64,000 bases of DNA from Pseudovibrio sp. M1P-2-3 (GCF_031501865.1 NZ_JARRCW010000002.1:62001-126000), one strand, 5' to 3'; counted from the first letter of the stretch, positions 43,318 through 52,160 are shown. Numbers and translations are program-made. Notes: a model not told the origin generated them from the sequence alone.

Positions 43318-44388
43318 TTAAAAGTGATCTTTCTTTAGATCCGGCGCTAATTTTACAGGTGTAGGAACAACAGGCGGGACGCTTTTTTTACCCTGCACGC
43401 TCGGTTTGTCCCAGGCACTTGTACTTTTGCGCACCTCGTCGATAACTGTATCTTTGAGTTCACGTACACCCTCAATCTGGCCACTATCAGATTGATATGT
43501 CGGCGAGCTCTCCCATTTGTTTGTGTCAAGAACTAGTTTGGAATCTTGAGTAATTCGAATGGCCCGGTCGTTCACACGCATGTTCTCGCCATTTCCAGTT
43601 GTGCCCATGGACCCTAAAGCCACAATAGGAGAGGTTACTTTCCCCTCTTCCAAAAGACGCTTGTACCGTACCATCCCTGCATAGTCTCTAGACAACCGTG
43701 CAAGGTTTGTTTTGAAAATTTGATTGGCCTGCTCCTCACCTTCCCTCCATCCTCGGGTGACACCTTTTACCCAGATATCGCCTTCCGCTTTATTGTTCGG
43801 TGTAAGTGCTGCAGGTACTTCACTTGCCTCCTCAAATGAACTGATGAGGTAGCTTTGCCAAAGAGGGGGAACAGACGTAAAGCGGGCTTGATCTATCACC
43901 TCATAGACCGTATCAGCCACACGAAGTGCTTTGCCTTTTTCATATAACTCCCAAGCTTCCTTAGCCTCAACAATAACAGGTGGGGTAATTATGGAACCAT
44001 CAGGCCCATCAATCATAACTGATGTGAATTCAAAAAGCTCAGCAAGTTCACTTGAATTTGTTTGCAATGTTTGATTGATCTTGTCCGTCCGGTAAGCAAG
44101 TCCTGAACGAGCACCATATGAAAGCGCCGCTTCCTCCAGAGCTGTAATCCGAAGTGTATCAAGCCCTTTTTCCCCTTCATTGCCCTGGAGGGGCTTTCCT
44201 TTTCTTAAAACCTCTTCGAGGGAGGGGGGACGGACGTCCACTTTCTTATCCTTTGCTTGACCTTTTGAACTCAAGCTCAGTTTGGAAACATTAGGTTGGG
44301 TATCATCAGCACTCATCACACCGCCATACGATTGGCACCCACTTAAAATGGAGCCGCATAGGAGTGTTATTACCAAACGTGTCGACAT
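43318..44388 (-). CDS. dotC: DotC-type outer-membrane lipoprotein
   Basis: 356 residues. Lipobox LSGC with acylated Cys18, then a linker and the DotC/TraI domain: ALEEAALSYGARSGLAYRTDKINQTL, TPPVIVEAKEAWELYEKGKALRVADTVYEVI and ARFTSVPPLWQSYL. It forms part of the outer-membrane ring with DotD and DotH. It has a longer C-terminal tail (Pro/Lys-rich) than Legionella DotC. Confidence 0.9.
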   Translation of the reverse strand: MSTRLVITLLCGSILSGCQSYGGVMSADDTQPNVSKLSLSSKGQAKDKKVDVRPPSLEEVLRKGKPLQGNEGEKGLDTLRITALEEAALSYGARSGLAYRTDKINQTLQTNSSELAELFEFTSVMIDGPDGSIITPPVIVEAKEAWELYEKGKALRVADTVYEVIDQARFTSVPPLWQSYLISSFEEASEVPAALTPNNKAEGDIWVKGVTRGWREGEEQANQIFKTNLARLSRDYAGMVRYKRLLEEGKVTSPIVALGSMGTTGNGENMRVNDRAIRITQDSKLVLDTNKWESSPTYQSDSGQIEGVRELKDTVIDEVRKSTSAWDKPSVQGKKSVPPVVPTPVKLAPDLKKDHF

Positions 44389-44410
44389 TTGCTTTCTCCA
44401 AATCTAAAGG

Positions 44411-44917
44411 TTAGCGGACCATAGAGTGTGAATTGGTTCTATAGCGGAACTCAACAATCTTCTGATTGGGATCCAGACTCACCTCGCCAAATGGGTAGGC
44501 CTGTTCACCAATCTGTGAGAGAATGTGTACAACCTTACCTGAACGAACACGAATGTGGACCATGGGTACAGTAGCAGGCGGATTCCCGCCCTCACGAACT
44601 TGATAGCCGATCATATTTGCAACACGCTCGACAGCTTCCTTGGCAGGTCCAGACCATATAAAATCCGTCTTTCTCTCCAACTCTTCAGGTAATGACTGTT
44701 CATCCAGTACTAATTTGCCAGGGATTGTCCGGCTGACTTGAACACGCGCCAGTTCCTGCTGCGCTGCAGCTGCTTGGTCAGCCGCTTCTTTCAACAACCC
44801 AACCGTGACCTGATCAGCCTCAGGTACCGGTGATACAACTTCAATAGGTGTATTACTCCGACACCCAGCCATACCTAAAAGGCAAATTACCAAAATAGAC
44901 CTGATCCTAATTTTCAC
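44411..44917 (-). CDS. dotD: DotD-type outer-membrane lipoprotein
   Basis: 168 residues. Lipobox GMAGC with Cys19; then a helical linker and the small secretin-N-like domain (about 78-160) with AVERVANMIGYQVREGG and the late SLDPNQKIVEFRY. First gene of the block-2 operon dotD-dotC-dotB-icmT-parM-parR-dotM. Two motif copies lie 15 and 76 bp upstream of the start. Confidence 0.9.
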   Translation of the reverse strand: MKIRIRSILVICLLGMAGCRSNTPIEVVSPVPEADQVTVGLLKEAADQAAAAQQELARVQVSRTIPGKLVLDEQSLPEELERKTDFIWSGPAKEAVERVANMIGYQVREGGNPPATVPMVHIRVRSGKVVHILSQIGEQAYPFGEVSLDPNQKIVEFRYRTNSHSMVR

Positions 44918-44931
44918 GGCAACGCTCTCGT

Positions 44932-45187
44932 ATTATCCTATACAAACCACTACTTCTATCTACGCTGCAATTGGTGAGAGAGGCAAGTTATTTTATCCTA
45001 ATCGACCTTTCTAAACGTGCTGTGCGTCATATCAATTCATTTATTGCCTATTTTGAATGTTTTTAAGTGATATTACCTTTATTTAACCTGCACTATTGTG
45101 TTGCATGTGTACATAATTTCATTAGAGAGCTTATATATTGTGTTTAATTTTCGCATAATTCAGATATTAGCTATCCTATTATAGGTA
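44932..45187. promoter_or_regulatory. motif cluster upstream of dotD
   Basis: ATTATCCTATA at 44932-44942, TTATCCTAAT at 44993-45002 and the near-palindrome TATCCTATTATAGGTA at 45172-45187 (CCTAT-T-ATAGG dyad). The first is TATAGGATAAT in the direction of dotD and overlaps where a leader or -10 would be. A further TTATCCTGAG lies at about 45239. Confidence 0.55.
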
Positions 45188-45437
45188 TTCTTGCCATAGT
45201 AGGTACGCTTTAACCTAAAATGGAAAGTGTCCTTTACTTATCCTGAGATGTTGGAAGTGAGACAGATGGAAGCAACGAGCGTTGTTTAATTATCTATATA
45301 GCTATTTTCGACCGTTGTTGGCTCTCCCAGATGCCCGTGAAATCTTACAACACAGCTGTCTGTTTTATTTTGTCAATCAGCTTCATTATTTTGTCACATA
45401 TCTTGCATGTAACGGGGGGAGCCTTGCAAAAATAATA

Positions 45438-45713
45438 ATGTCCCTAATAAATCTTCAGCGTTCACATCCCTTACAAAAACACGCTTCCTATACACAAAGC
45501 GCCGCTGTGAGAGCTAAAACCACTACAAACACGCCCCCCCTCAACACCAAAGTCCATGACCCCACAACACCATTAACCAAGCCCCCTAAATCATTGCCCC
45601 TGACAAACAGGCAAGCCTTGGCAATTTTTCAAGGTCAGCCCAACCATAGCTCACGGCTCCTTCGCAAAAGTAATGTCCGCTCCACATCAAAGCAGCCTCC
45701 CACCCCTCTATAA
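45438..45713 (+). CDS. doubtful small basic protein
   Basis: 91 residues from the ATG at 45438; a longer frame from TTG at 45282 is less likely. Thr/Pro/Lys/Ser-rich, strongly basic, low complexity, and without a clear ribosome binding site. It could be a disordered nucleic-acid-binding protein or non-coding DNA. The frame ends exactly at the first of two 14-bp repeats. Confidence 0.25.
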   Translation: MSLINLQRSHPLQKHASYTQSAAVRAKTTTNTPPLNTKVHDPTTPLTKPPKSLPLTNRQALAIFQGQPNHSSRLLRKSNVRSTSKQPPTPL

Positions 45714-45771
45714 CTGTTGGCACTTTTTATTCTTCAAGCCCACTCAACTGATATTCCACTGTTGGCACTTT
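45713..45771. repeat. two 14-bp direct repeats ACTGTTGGCACTTT
   Basis: Identical copies at 45713-45726 and 45758-45771, 45 bp apart and about 80-135 bp before the tyrosine recombinase. They could be arm- or core-type recombinase sites, or operator repeats. TTGGCA within each resembles a -35 hexamer, so tandem promoters are an alternative. Confidence 0.45.
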
Positions 45772-45848
45772 CCAATCTGTCAGCTCCCTTAATCCAAAAC
45801 AGACCGTTCCTAAAAACATTCTGAGCTAACACAAATTCAGGTTCTATC

Positions 45849-47072
45849 ATGAATGAGCAATCCGAAAGAAACGAATACAAGACACCCGAAGCTAAGCTCC
45901 TGGATACCCAAGATTTAAGTCATCGGGCCCTGCAGTTTATTGATGCGGAAAAATCAAAACTTACTCGAAAGATCTCAGACACTGCCCGTGCTCTCACACC
46001 GGTTACAAAAAATATCGTAACTGATGTGACCCGGACGGAGCAAACCCATAGTGACTATCTAGATCGCGGCAGAAGTTTACTTCAAAGCTACCTTCGAGCT
46101 ATTGGTCAGCCGACGAACAACCTAGAAATGGTCGACCCTGAAGAGTTTGTCGCTTATCTGTTTTCGCGCAGGCCTGAGTGGGCGGGCAGTACATGGCGTT
46201 ACTACAAGCAAGCTGCCATTGAAATTGTAGCTGCCATGCCATTTGAAAATTCAGGGACCGCACTTTCCATATTAGAGAGTGACTACGATAGTCCTATCCC
46301 ACAATCCAGCCCCTACTATCAAAAAACAACTTCCGACCCTGAAAACATAAAGAGCTCACCACGCCAAACAAGTTCGGCAAAATCAAAACGTTTTCCAAAA
46401 GAAGACTTTGATAAATTACAAAATTACCTACAAAACTTTTCAAGATCCAAGTGGGCTGTAACCCTCTCTCACTGGTTAACCGCTGGCATATTAACTGGAC
46501 TTCGCCCCACTGAGTGGCAAGTCAATCATATCGCTCAGTTTAACGGGGATGGAGGAAAACGTGACTACCTTCTTGTGGGGAATGCTAAGGCAACAAATGG
46601 CCGGGCAACTGGTTCAATCAGAACCCTTGATATAACGGAGCTCTCTGCCCAAGATAAAGCTTCCATTCAATTTATGTCCAGCCATGGGTCTGCTTGGTTT
46701 CAACGCGAAGAGTTTACATTGGTACAAAACGCGTGTTCAGCGCTGCTGACACGTGCCTCCCAAAAGCTCTTCAAACGTTCTCAATACTGCCTTTACACCC
46801 TACGTCATCAATTCATTGCGAACCAAAAAAAAATACACCCCCCCGCTCATGTGGCCGCCCTTGTTGGGCATAATGATATCCGAACTGCACAAAGCCACTA
46901 TGGAAAGCGACGGTCAGGCTGGAGGCTGCATGATCAATCTGGAACCGTTCATCCGATTAAATCAGAGGTACAGTTTGTGAAAAAAATTATACGCCACAAC
47001 AACGAAACTATTCGCAAAAAAGTTGCTGCAGGTTTGATATCCCCTGCTAAGGCAAAGGATATGTACTTGTGA
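45849..47072 (+). CDS. tyrosine recombinase
   Basis: 407 residues. An SAM-like N-terminal region (about 65-140, with WAGSTWRYYKQAAIEIVAAM) precedes a catalytic domain from about 180. The catalytic residues are visible: R219 in TGLRPTEW, R319 preceded by T-L and followed by H320 in YTLRHQFIA, H341 in LVGHNDIRTA and the nucleophile Y351 in SHYGKRRSG. Such enzymes integrate or resolve mobile elements. Unusually the last 55 residues extend beyond the nucleophile as a charged tail. Two 14-bp repeats lie directly upstream. It is not obviously XerC/D or a phage lambda-type integrase. Confidence 0.85.
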   Translation: MNEQSERNEYKTPEAKLLDTQDLSHRALQFIDAEKSKLTRKISDTARALTPVTKNIVTDVTRTEQTHSDYLDRGRSLLQSYLRAIGQPTNNLEMVDPEEFVAYLFSRRPEWAGSTWRYYKQAAIEIVAAMPFENSGTALSILESDYDSPIPQSSPYYQKTTSDPENIKSSPRQTSSAKSKRFPKEDFDKLQNYLQNFSRSKWAVTLSHWLTAGILTGLRPTEWQVNHIAQFNGDGGKRDYLLVGNAKATNGRATGSIRTLDITELSAQDKASIQFMSSHGSAWFQREEFTLVQNACSALLTRASQKLFKRSQYCLYTLRHQFIANQKKIHPPAHVAALVGHNDIRTAQSHYGKRRSGWRLHDQSGTVHPIKSEVQFVKKIIRHNNETIRKKVAAGLISPAKAKDMYL

Positions 47073-47278
47073 ATAGGTAAGGAAATAAAACCCGGTACCG
47101 GCGGAAGCGATCACATTCCAAGGTAGGCCTGTGCAATCCCAATCCAATGCGCTCATGTGTGGGGGGACGGGCCTGAAAGAGGGCAAAATCAAACTAAAAA
47201 TCTAGTATACTTATAATTAATTTAAGTTTAATTGTGCACGCAAAGATTGATAAATTAAAGGGTGTACAATTGACTGGC

Positions 47279-47866
47279 ATGCAATCCATTTCTCTTAAAA
47301 CGCTAACGGTCTCTCTTGGCTTGCTCATGGGGTTACAAGGGTGCGTTACAAACAGCGCCTCACCAATATCAGGCCAAAAAACCGCTACACAAAAAGCAAT
47401 TGGTAAATGTGTAGCCAGTATGGTGATTACCACTGGCGTTGGCGCTCTTGTTGGAGCTGCTGTCGGCCGCTCAGGAAGCTCTGCAGGCAGAGGTGCTTTA
47501 GCTGGAGCTGCTGTAGGTGTTGGCTCTTGCGCAGTCCTTATACATGTTGCTGCCGCTGAAGACAGGAAACGGCTTGAAGATGCTGAAAGAAAAGCAGTTC
47601 AGCTTAATCACAGCAGCACCTCAAAAATTAAAACCTCTTCAGGCACACACGTAACTGTTCAAACCAAAGTTACCAAGGCTCCAGTTCCTGTAACCCGGCC
47701 TGGTAACAATACACCGGTTTCGGAAAAACAAGAGACTGCTACTCCTCAATTTACTGCTTGCCGATATGCAGAACAAAAGGTCTCGGTCCAAGGAAAGTCA
47801 GCATCCAGTGGCAAGCAATTGTGGTGCCGCATGGAAACTGGCGACTGGCACCCCATCAATCAATAA
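47279..47866 (+). CDS. glycine-zipper lipoprotein
   Basis: 195 residues from ATG 47279; TTG at 47270 has a better spaced AAAGGG and GTG at 47234 is possible. Lipobox LQGC. Then a glycine zipper (about 50-80, GVGALVGAAVGRSG, GALAGAAVGVGS) as in 17-kDa surface antigens and SlyB-like proteins. A charged helix and a Thr/Pro-rich linker follow. The C-terminal TACRYAEQKV...GKQLWCRMETGDWHP has two cysteines and resembles RT0821/Lpp0805-type surface proteins. It is the first gene of the envelope operon to 52155. Confidence 0.75.
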   Translation: MQSISLKTLTVSLGLLMGLQGCVTNSASPISGQKTATQKAIGKCVASMVITTGVGALVGAAVGRSGSSAGRGALAGAAVGVGSCAVLIHVAAAEDRKRLEDAERKAVQLNHSSTSKIKTSSGTHVTVQTKVTKAPVPVTRPGNNTPVSEKQETATPQFTACRYAEQKVSVQGKSASSGKQLWCRMETGDWHPINQ

Positions 47867-47893
47867 CCTCCAACGAGCAAGCGAGTTTTTAAA

Positions 47894-49210
47894 ATGCAGA
47901 CCAAGCAGGCATGTAACTATCTTGATGAGAATTTTTGCACCGCCGGCAATGAGCCGGGGGGCATCGAGGCCTCTCTTTTGGAGGCTATTGAAAGTGAATG
48001 TAATTTAAAGCGTATACGCCTGTCTGATCCATCAGGGAGTACACCAAAAGGTCTCACCCCTGCCATGGAAAATTGGTATATGGCCAATGTTGCCTACCCC
48101 AGAGTTGCGGCACTTGAGGAAATCAATCGGGCCTACCAAAATGTGGAGGATGACAAGGGCACCTCAGCTGTTTTCTTAGAAGGGGAACAATCACGACTAC
48201 AAGATACGAGAATTCGGGAAAAGCGTGCTGCGTTAAAGCAAATGCAACAAGCGCACAATTCTGATTTCACACAACTGGAAGAAGCTGGCCAAAAACTCGA
48301 AGAAAAAACCGCACTCTACGATGAGATGCGAAGTGAGTATAATGGCCGGGAAGCAAAACTAACCCCCTGGTGGTATATCCCGGCACTCATCATCGTTCTT
48401 ATCACTGAAACACTGGTAAACTACGAGAGTTTCAACGCAGTTAAACTCTTCACACCAGCTCTCGCCCTTGGATCCACATTGATTATTGGCATTGCTCTAG
48501 CACTTGCCTCACACATGCACGGGACTGTTTTACGGCAATATAAATCACTTGCTGGCCGGCACAGGAAAAATGTCGACCGTGCCACGGGTTGGCGAATGGC
48601 AGGTCTTGGTACGGTATGTTTAGCCGTTGTCATGGCCGCTGTATGGTATGCAAGAAGCCAATATTTTGCAGGCCAACTTATTTCTTTCTCTGTTCTTGGC
48701 GGTCAAGCACCAAGTGCATTGACCGTTATTGGCGGCTCAATGATCATGAATGTGGTGGTTTGGATCGTTGGGGTTATTATCGCATTTGTTGCCCATGATG
48801 AAGATCACTTTTTTCCACTTACACTCAAAGAAAAAAGGGCCGCAGAAAAAGAAGTCGAGCAGCTTAGTAAAAAAATCGAGAAAATAAAGCGCGCAGAATA
48901 TGGGCGCATAAATGAAGATATTGATGTCAAGATTAGTAAGCTGCAGTCGAAAAATAGAGTTTTCAAGCCAGCTGACGACATGAAAGACGAGTATGAGCAT
49001 GCACAACAGATGCTCAGAGCTCTTAAAGAGCAGGATCAACGGATCCTGTCCATATTGAACAACTACCGCTTAAAGTTGATCGAAGCTTTAGGGGAGAAAA
49101 AATGTAAATTCGCGCTCACATCAGAGTTAAAGGACGTGAAAGCAGAGATCATGGATCCGATTGACTACAAAGCCTACCGCTTGTCATTAAACTACCACAC
49201 GGAGGCATGA
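47894..49210 (+). CDS. coiled-coil polytopic membrane protein
   Basis: 438 residues. N-terminal cytoplasmic helical region with heptads (about 90-150), then four membrane helices (about 160-178, 187-208, 235-255, 278-300), then a long C-terminal coiled coil (about 315-425, EKRAAEKEVEQLSKKIEKIK). Both ends are probably cytoplasmic. No MotA/TolQ signature was seen. Overlaps the next gene by 4 bp (ATGA). Its tight linkage to secreted and OmpA-domain partners suggests an envelope-spanning assembly. Family not recognised. Confidence 0.65.
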   Translation: MQTKQACNYLDENFCTAGNEPGGIEASLLEAIESECNLKRIRLSDPSGSTPKGLTPAMENWYMANVAYPRVAALEEINRAYQNVEDDKGTSAVFLEGEQSRLQDTRIREKRAALKQMQQAHNSDFTQLEEAGQKLEEKTALYDEMRSEYNGREAKLTPWWYIPALIIVLITETLVNYESFNAVKLFTPALALGSTLIIGIALALASHMHGTVLRQYKSLAGRHRKNVDRATGWRMAGLGTVCLAVVMAAVWYARSQYFAGQLISFSVLGGQAPSALTVIGGSMIMNVVVWIVGVIIAFVAHDEDHFFPLTLKEKRAAEKEVEQLSKKIEKIKRAEYGRINEDIDVKISKLQSKNRVFKPADDMKDEYEHAQQMLRALKEQDQRILSILNNYRLKLIEALGEKKCKFALTSELKDVKAEIMDPIDYKAYRLSLNYHTEA

Positions 49211-50448
49211 TGATGCGTGTCATTGCAACATTACTTGCGCTTGTATGTTTAACGGGAACAGCACCTGCACAGGTTAGAACCGAAAACGCCACCTGCGCCA
49301 GAACTTTGTCTGAGCAGCCACTACGCCAAACATTAATCGTCATTGACGGAGCAATGGTTGCTCCTGATACAGACAACGGCCCTTCCGCAAAGAACCAAAA
49401 TTGGCGCCGTTTTCTCACCTCCTTGTTAAATCCATCGGGGCCAAACAGCAGCAATAGCTTCTCCCCAAATGAACCCGTAACAGTTGCCATCGCCAGTTCT
49501 GATGGCGCGAGCCTCTCTCCCATTTTCCAAGGATGCATGCCAATCGTGAGTGCAGCGGAAGCTGAAAAGCTCGATAGCCAGACCAGTTCTTTGGATACAT
49601 TTATTGGGAGAGACTGGAGGTCAAGGCACAAAAAACAGGCGGAAACCTTTTTAAACTCGCTTGTTATGGCATCCGTGGAAGGCATCAACAATGTCTCCAT
49701 TGGGGGGACGGAGAAGGTTCGTTTCACTGAAAGCGGGCTCATTGAAAGTATGCAACGTAATCCGATGATATCCTTGGACAAGGGAATCCCTAGAATTCTC
49801 ATTCTAACAGACATGGATCTCTACACATTTCCAAATGGGGATATCACAACCATTCGGGCGGCGGCACGTTCAGAAGGCATACGGGGGGGGGGCAACTTCC
49901 TACGCGCAGAAACCCATATTTTTGCACAGGGCCTGGGCCAGCATGACCAATTGGATGCTTATTTGAAGCCCTACTTTCTCTCCCAACAGGCCAACTTGGT
50001 CTCGATCGGATCTTTCGGGGCAGCTCTGCCTTCCAACAGCCAGCCCACATCCGTTTCAGTATTTCAAGGTGTTGCCGACTTCCCACAAGGGACTTACCCA
50101 ATGCGTATGCGCCTGGCAAAAGACCAATCAAATTCGATCGTAAACTCATGGGTGGAAGTGCAATCGGATCAAAACCGTTTTGTTCCGTTTAATGGGCTAT
50201 TAAATTGCCAAACAGATACACAGTGTGAATACATCGGAGATCGGGTGTTTGCCCAAATTTGGTCAGACAACCCAAACCCTGAGCCGGAATGTTTGCAGTG
50301 GATGGCATTTGCCGGCATGAGAGAACTCTCGTTTTCCATTGAGGGGGAACAAATTACCGGGAATGTCTCGGATCCAGCTTGTGAAATTGTGGGCCGGGAA
50401 GAGGGCATTTCGTTTAAACTTACGAAGGTTTCCAATGGCTTATTCTAA
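49207..50448 (+). CDS. secreted vWA-like hypothetical protein
   Basis: About 411 residues; three tandem ATGs (49207, 49210, 49213), with GGAGG best spaced for the third. Signal peptide ends near APAQ-V. The mature part has Rossmann-like strands TLIVIDGAM (about 43-50) and PRILILTDMDLY (about 198-209) with acidic residues after them, reminiscent of a von Willebrand A fold; a classical DxSxS is absent. The C-terminal 120 residues are beta-rich with a cysteine pair (NCQTDTQCEY). Overlaps the OmpA-domain gene by 14 bp. Confidence 0.6.
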   Translation: MMMRVIATLLALVCLTGTAPAQVRTENATCARTLSEQPLRQTLIVIDGAMVAPDTDNGPSAKNQNWRRFLTSLLNPSGPNSSNSFSPNEPVTVAIASSDGASLSPIFQGCMPIVSAAEAEKLDSQTSSLDTFIGRDWRSRHKKQAETFLNSLVMASVEGINNVSIGGTEKVRFTESGLIESMQRNPMISLDKGIPRILILTDMDLYTFPNGDITTIRAAARSEGIRGGGNFLRAETHIFAQGLGQHDQLDAYLKPYFLSQQANLVSIGSFGAALPSNSQPTSVSVFQGVADFPQGTYPMRMRLAKDQSNSIVNSWVEVQSDQNRFVPFNGLLNCQTDTQCEYIGDRVFAQIWSDNPNPEPECLQWMAFAGMRELSFSIEGEQITGNVSDPACEIVGREEGISFKLTKVSNGLF

Positions 50449-51358
50449 AAAGATGCCTTTGGCTTTACTGTTCATTCTTTCAACTATAGTGTCAGGGCTG
50501 TCTATCAGCCCTGCCCTATCTGCATGTCCCCCAGGATTTCCTAAGGGGTTACCGTGCCCTCAAGAGGCGTGGGAAACTGTTGGTTTAGAGCACGCAGATC
50601 GCCGGGAGCGTCTACTTCGGTTAACTGATGCAGGCTTAAATCTCCAATTCTTTGAAGAAACAATCACAAAGGAGATGCATGGGCTTTCTGACTTTCCAAC
50701 AGACATACCTGTTTTGCGCGTCGTTGCACAACATGATGTTTTTTTTGACCGCGGAAGTAGCCAAGTAAAACCTGAAGCCTATCCGATCCTCGATATAATT
50801 GCCCAAAGTCTACAAAAAGAACCTCCGGATGTATCTGTATTTATTGTGGGACATACAGATTCAGATGGACCGGATGAATACAATAAACAACTGGGATTGG
50901 ACCGGGCTAAAACAGTAAGCGATATGCTCGCCAGACGAGGTGTTTATCAGGCAAATATATTCCGGATCTCTTTTGGCGAAAGCCTACCCATTGCAACAAA
51001 CGCTACAATAAAAGGAAAGGCTCGAAACCGGAGAGTGGAGTTTTTATTTGCCGCCCAAACACAAGCAATCGTTGCAAGCTTTGGAAAGCAAATGGTCAAC
51101 ATTTGTTCCGATCCAAATCAGGCACAGCAAAGACTATGTCAAAAATCTAAGGTGAGCTTGGATGCAGAGAAAGTATTTGTCACCTCCAATTACAACAAAA
51201 ATATCAATAGCCTGAACCGTAAAACACAAACGGTCATGGACAATAAGGAGCTGAGCAGCTCGCAATTAAACCACACTATTTCGAATATTGAATTACAACG
51301 AAAAAAAATCCCAATAGAAATCAGCAGACAAAAAATTGTCATTCAACTAGACAGATAA
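50435..51358 (+). CDS. OmpA-domain peptidoglycan-binding protein
   Basis: 307 residues starting inside the end of the preceding gene. Signal peptide ends near SPALSA-C; if C31 is acylated it would be a lipoprotein, but the lipobox is poor. OmpA C-terminal domain at about 100-215: VFFDRGSSQVKPEAYPILD, IVGHTDSDGPDEYNKQLGLDRAKTV and the Arg-binding KARNRRVEF, which bind diaminopimelate of the wall. A helical C-terminal extension of about 90 residues follows. It should tie the operon's assembly to peptidoglycan. Confidence 0.88.
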   Translation: MAYSKKMPLALLFILSTIVSGLSISPALSACPPGFPKGLPCPQEAWETVGLEHADRRERLLRLTDAGLNLQFFEETITKEMHGLSDFPTDIPVLRVVAQHDVFFDRGSSQVKPEAYPILDIIAQSLQKEPPDVSVFIVGHTDSDGPDEYNKQLGLDRAKTVSDMLARRGVYQANIFRISFGESLPIATNATIKGKARNRRVEFLFAAQTQAIVASFGKQMVNICSDPNQAQQRLCQKSKVSLDAEKVFVTSNYNKNINSLNRKTQTVMDNKELSSSQLNHTISNIELQRKKIPIEISRQKIVIQLDR

Positions 51359-52155
51359 TGTTTAAATTTTACCTCGCCTCTTTATTAATGATAATGGCTG
51401 GTCCGGTGGAAGGCTTTGCGGATACCCCTTCCCCGATCACCTATTGTCGCTCTTTGTTTCATACAGTTGTACAACAACCCGACAGCAATGGTGGATGGAT
51501 TGCCACAACTTCAAACAATGAAAACAAATTATGCCTTTATGGCTCACTTAGTGATATTGATCTGGCATACTTCAAAAAGACTATAACCAATATTGATAAG
51601 ATTGATGTCATTGTTCGATCTTCAGGCGGACCTGTTGAGACTTGGCTTACCGTGGCAGAGCTACTCTCTCATAAAGTGCACGAGCTAACAGTAGATGAAC
51701 TTTGTTTTTCAAGCTGTGCAAACTATATAGTACCGATTGCCCGGCAAATTACATCCGGGCCCAATAGTTTAATAGCATGGCATGGCGGCCCATACATGCC
51801 AAAGAGCTCACGCACTGATGGATTTTGTTCATTGGCAGATCATAATTGCTTGGCACTGGCTCGCCGCACAGAAGTTTTGTATAAAAAACACAATATTAGC
51901 TCAGATTTGTTGAGAGTATCAGGCACTGTTCCCCATCATAAAAAGTATAGGAGTTTGATATCAACTCTTGCCAACATGCAACTGTTAGATAGCTCAATGC
52001 CGCTACCTGTCGCCGGTTATGCTTTTTCCCCGGATCGACTCAAAGCATATGGCATACATAGTACCTCCAGAATGTGGCATGCAGGGGCCGATATTGATAT
52101 CGCCCTTCTATCACTCCGGCGAAATCAAAACCTCTTGCTCATGGAATCCCCTTAA
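51358..52155 (+). CDS. secreted ClpP-like (crotonase-fold) protein
   Basis: 265 residues with a signal peptide (mature from about ADTPS). The ClpP/SppA-like fold is suggested by IDKIDVIVRSSGGPVETWLTVAELL and DELCFSSCANYIVPIARQ, where Ser in CFSSCAN is the candidate nucleophile (about residue 121), followed by IAWHGGPYM with a candidate His. Such secreted ClpP-like proteins are common in alphaproteobacteria but biochemically obscure. Its start overlaps the OmpA gene stop (TAATG). It is the last gene before the abrupt change of gene content. Confidence 0.65.
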   Translation: MFKFYLASLLMIMAGPVEGFADTPSPITYCRSLFHTVVQQPDSNGGWIATTSNNENKLCLYGSLSDIDLAYFKKTITNIDKIDVIVRSSGGPVETWLTVAELLSHKVHELTVDELCFSSCANYIVPIARQITSGPNSLIAWHGGPYMPKSSRTDGFCSLADHNCLALARRTEVLYKKHNISSDLLRVSGTVPHHKKYRSLISTLANMQLLDSSMPLPVAGYAFSPDRLKAYGIHSTSRMWHAGADIDIALLSLRRNQNLLLMESP

Positions 52156-52160
52156 CCTAA

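Larger units (their letters stand above)
44918..45848. other. long spacer before the recombinase gene
   Basis: About 930 bp, AT-rich on the left (motif cluster) and C-rich on the right. A frame from 45282 (TTG) or 45438 (ATG) to 45713 is the only candidate gene. Two 14-bp direct repeats lie at 45713-45771. The rest holds no gene I can support; it may be the leading-region or site-specific-recombination DNA of the element. Confidence 0.4.

Noticed and set aside
47894-50448. A Zorya-like ZorA/ZorB or MotA/MotB pair.
   Set aside because: The membrane protein lacks MotA/TolQ features and the OmpA-domain partner is a soluble secreted protein without a MotB-type membrane helix; no helicase or nuclease gene follows.
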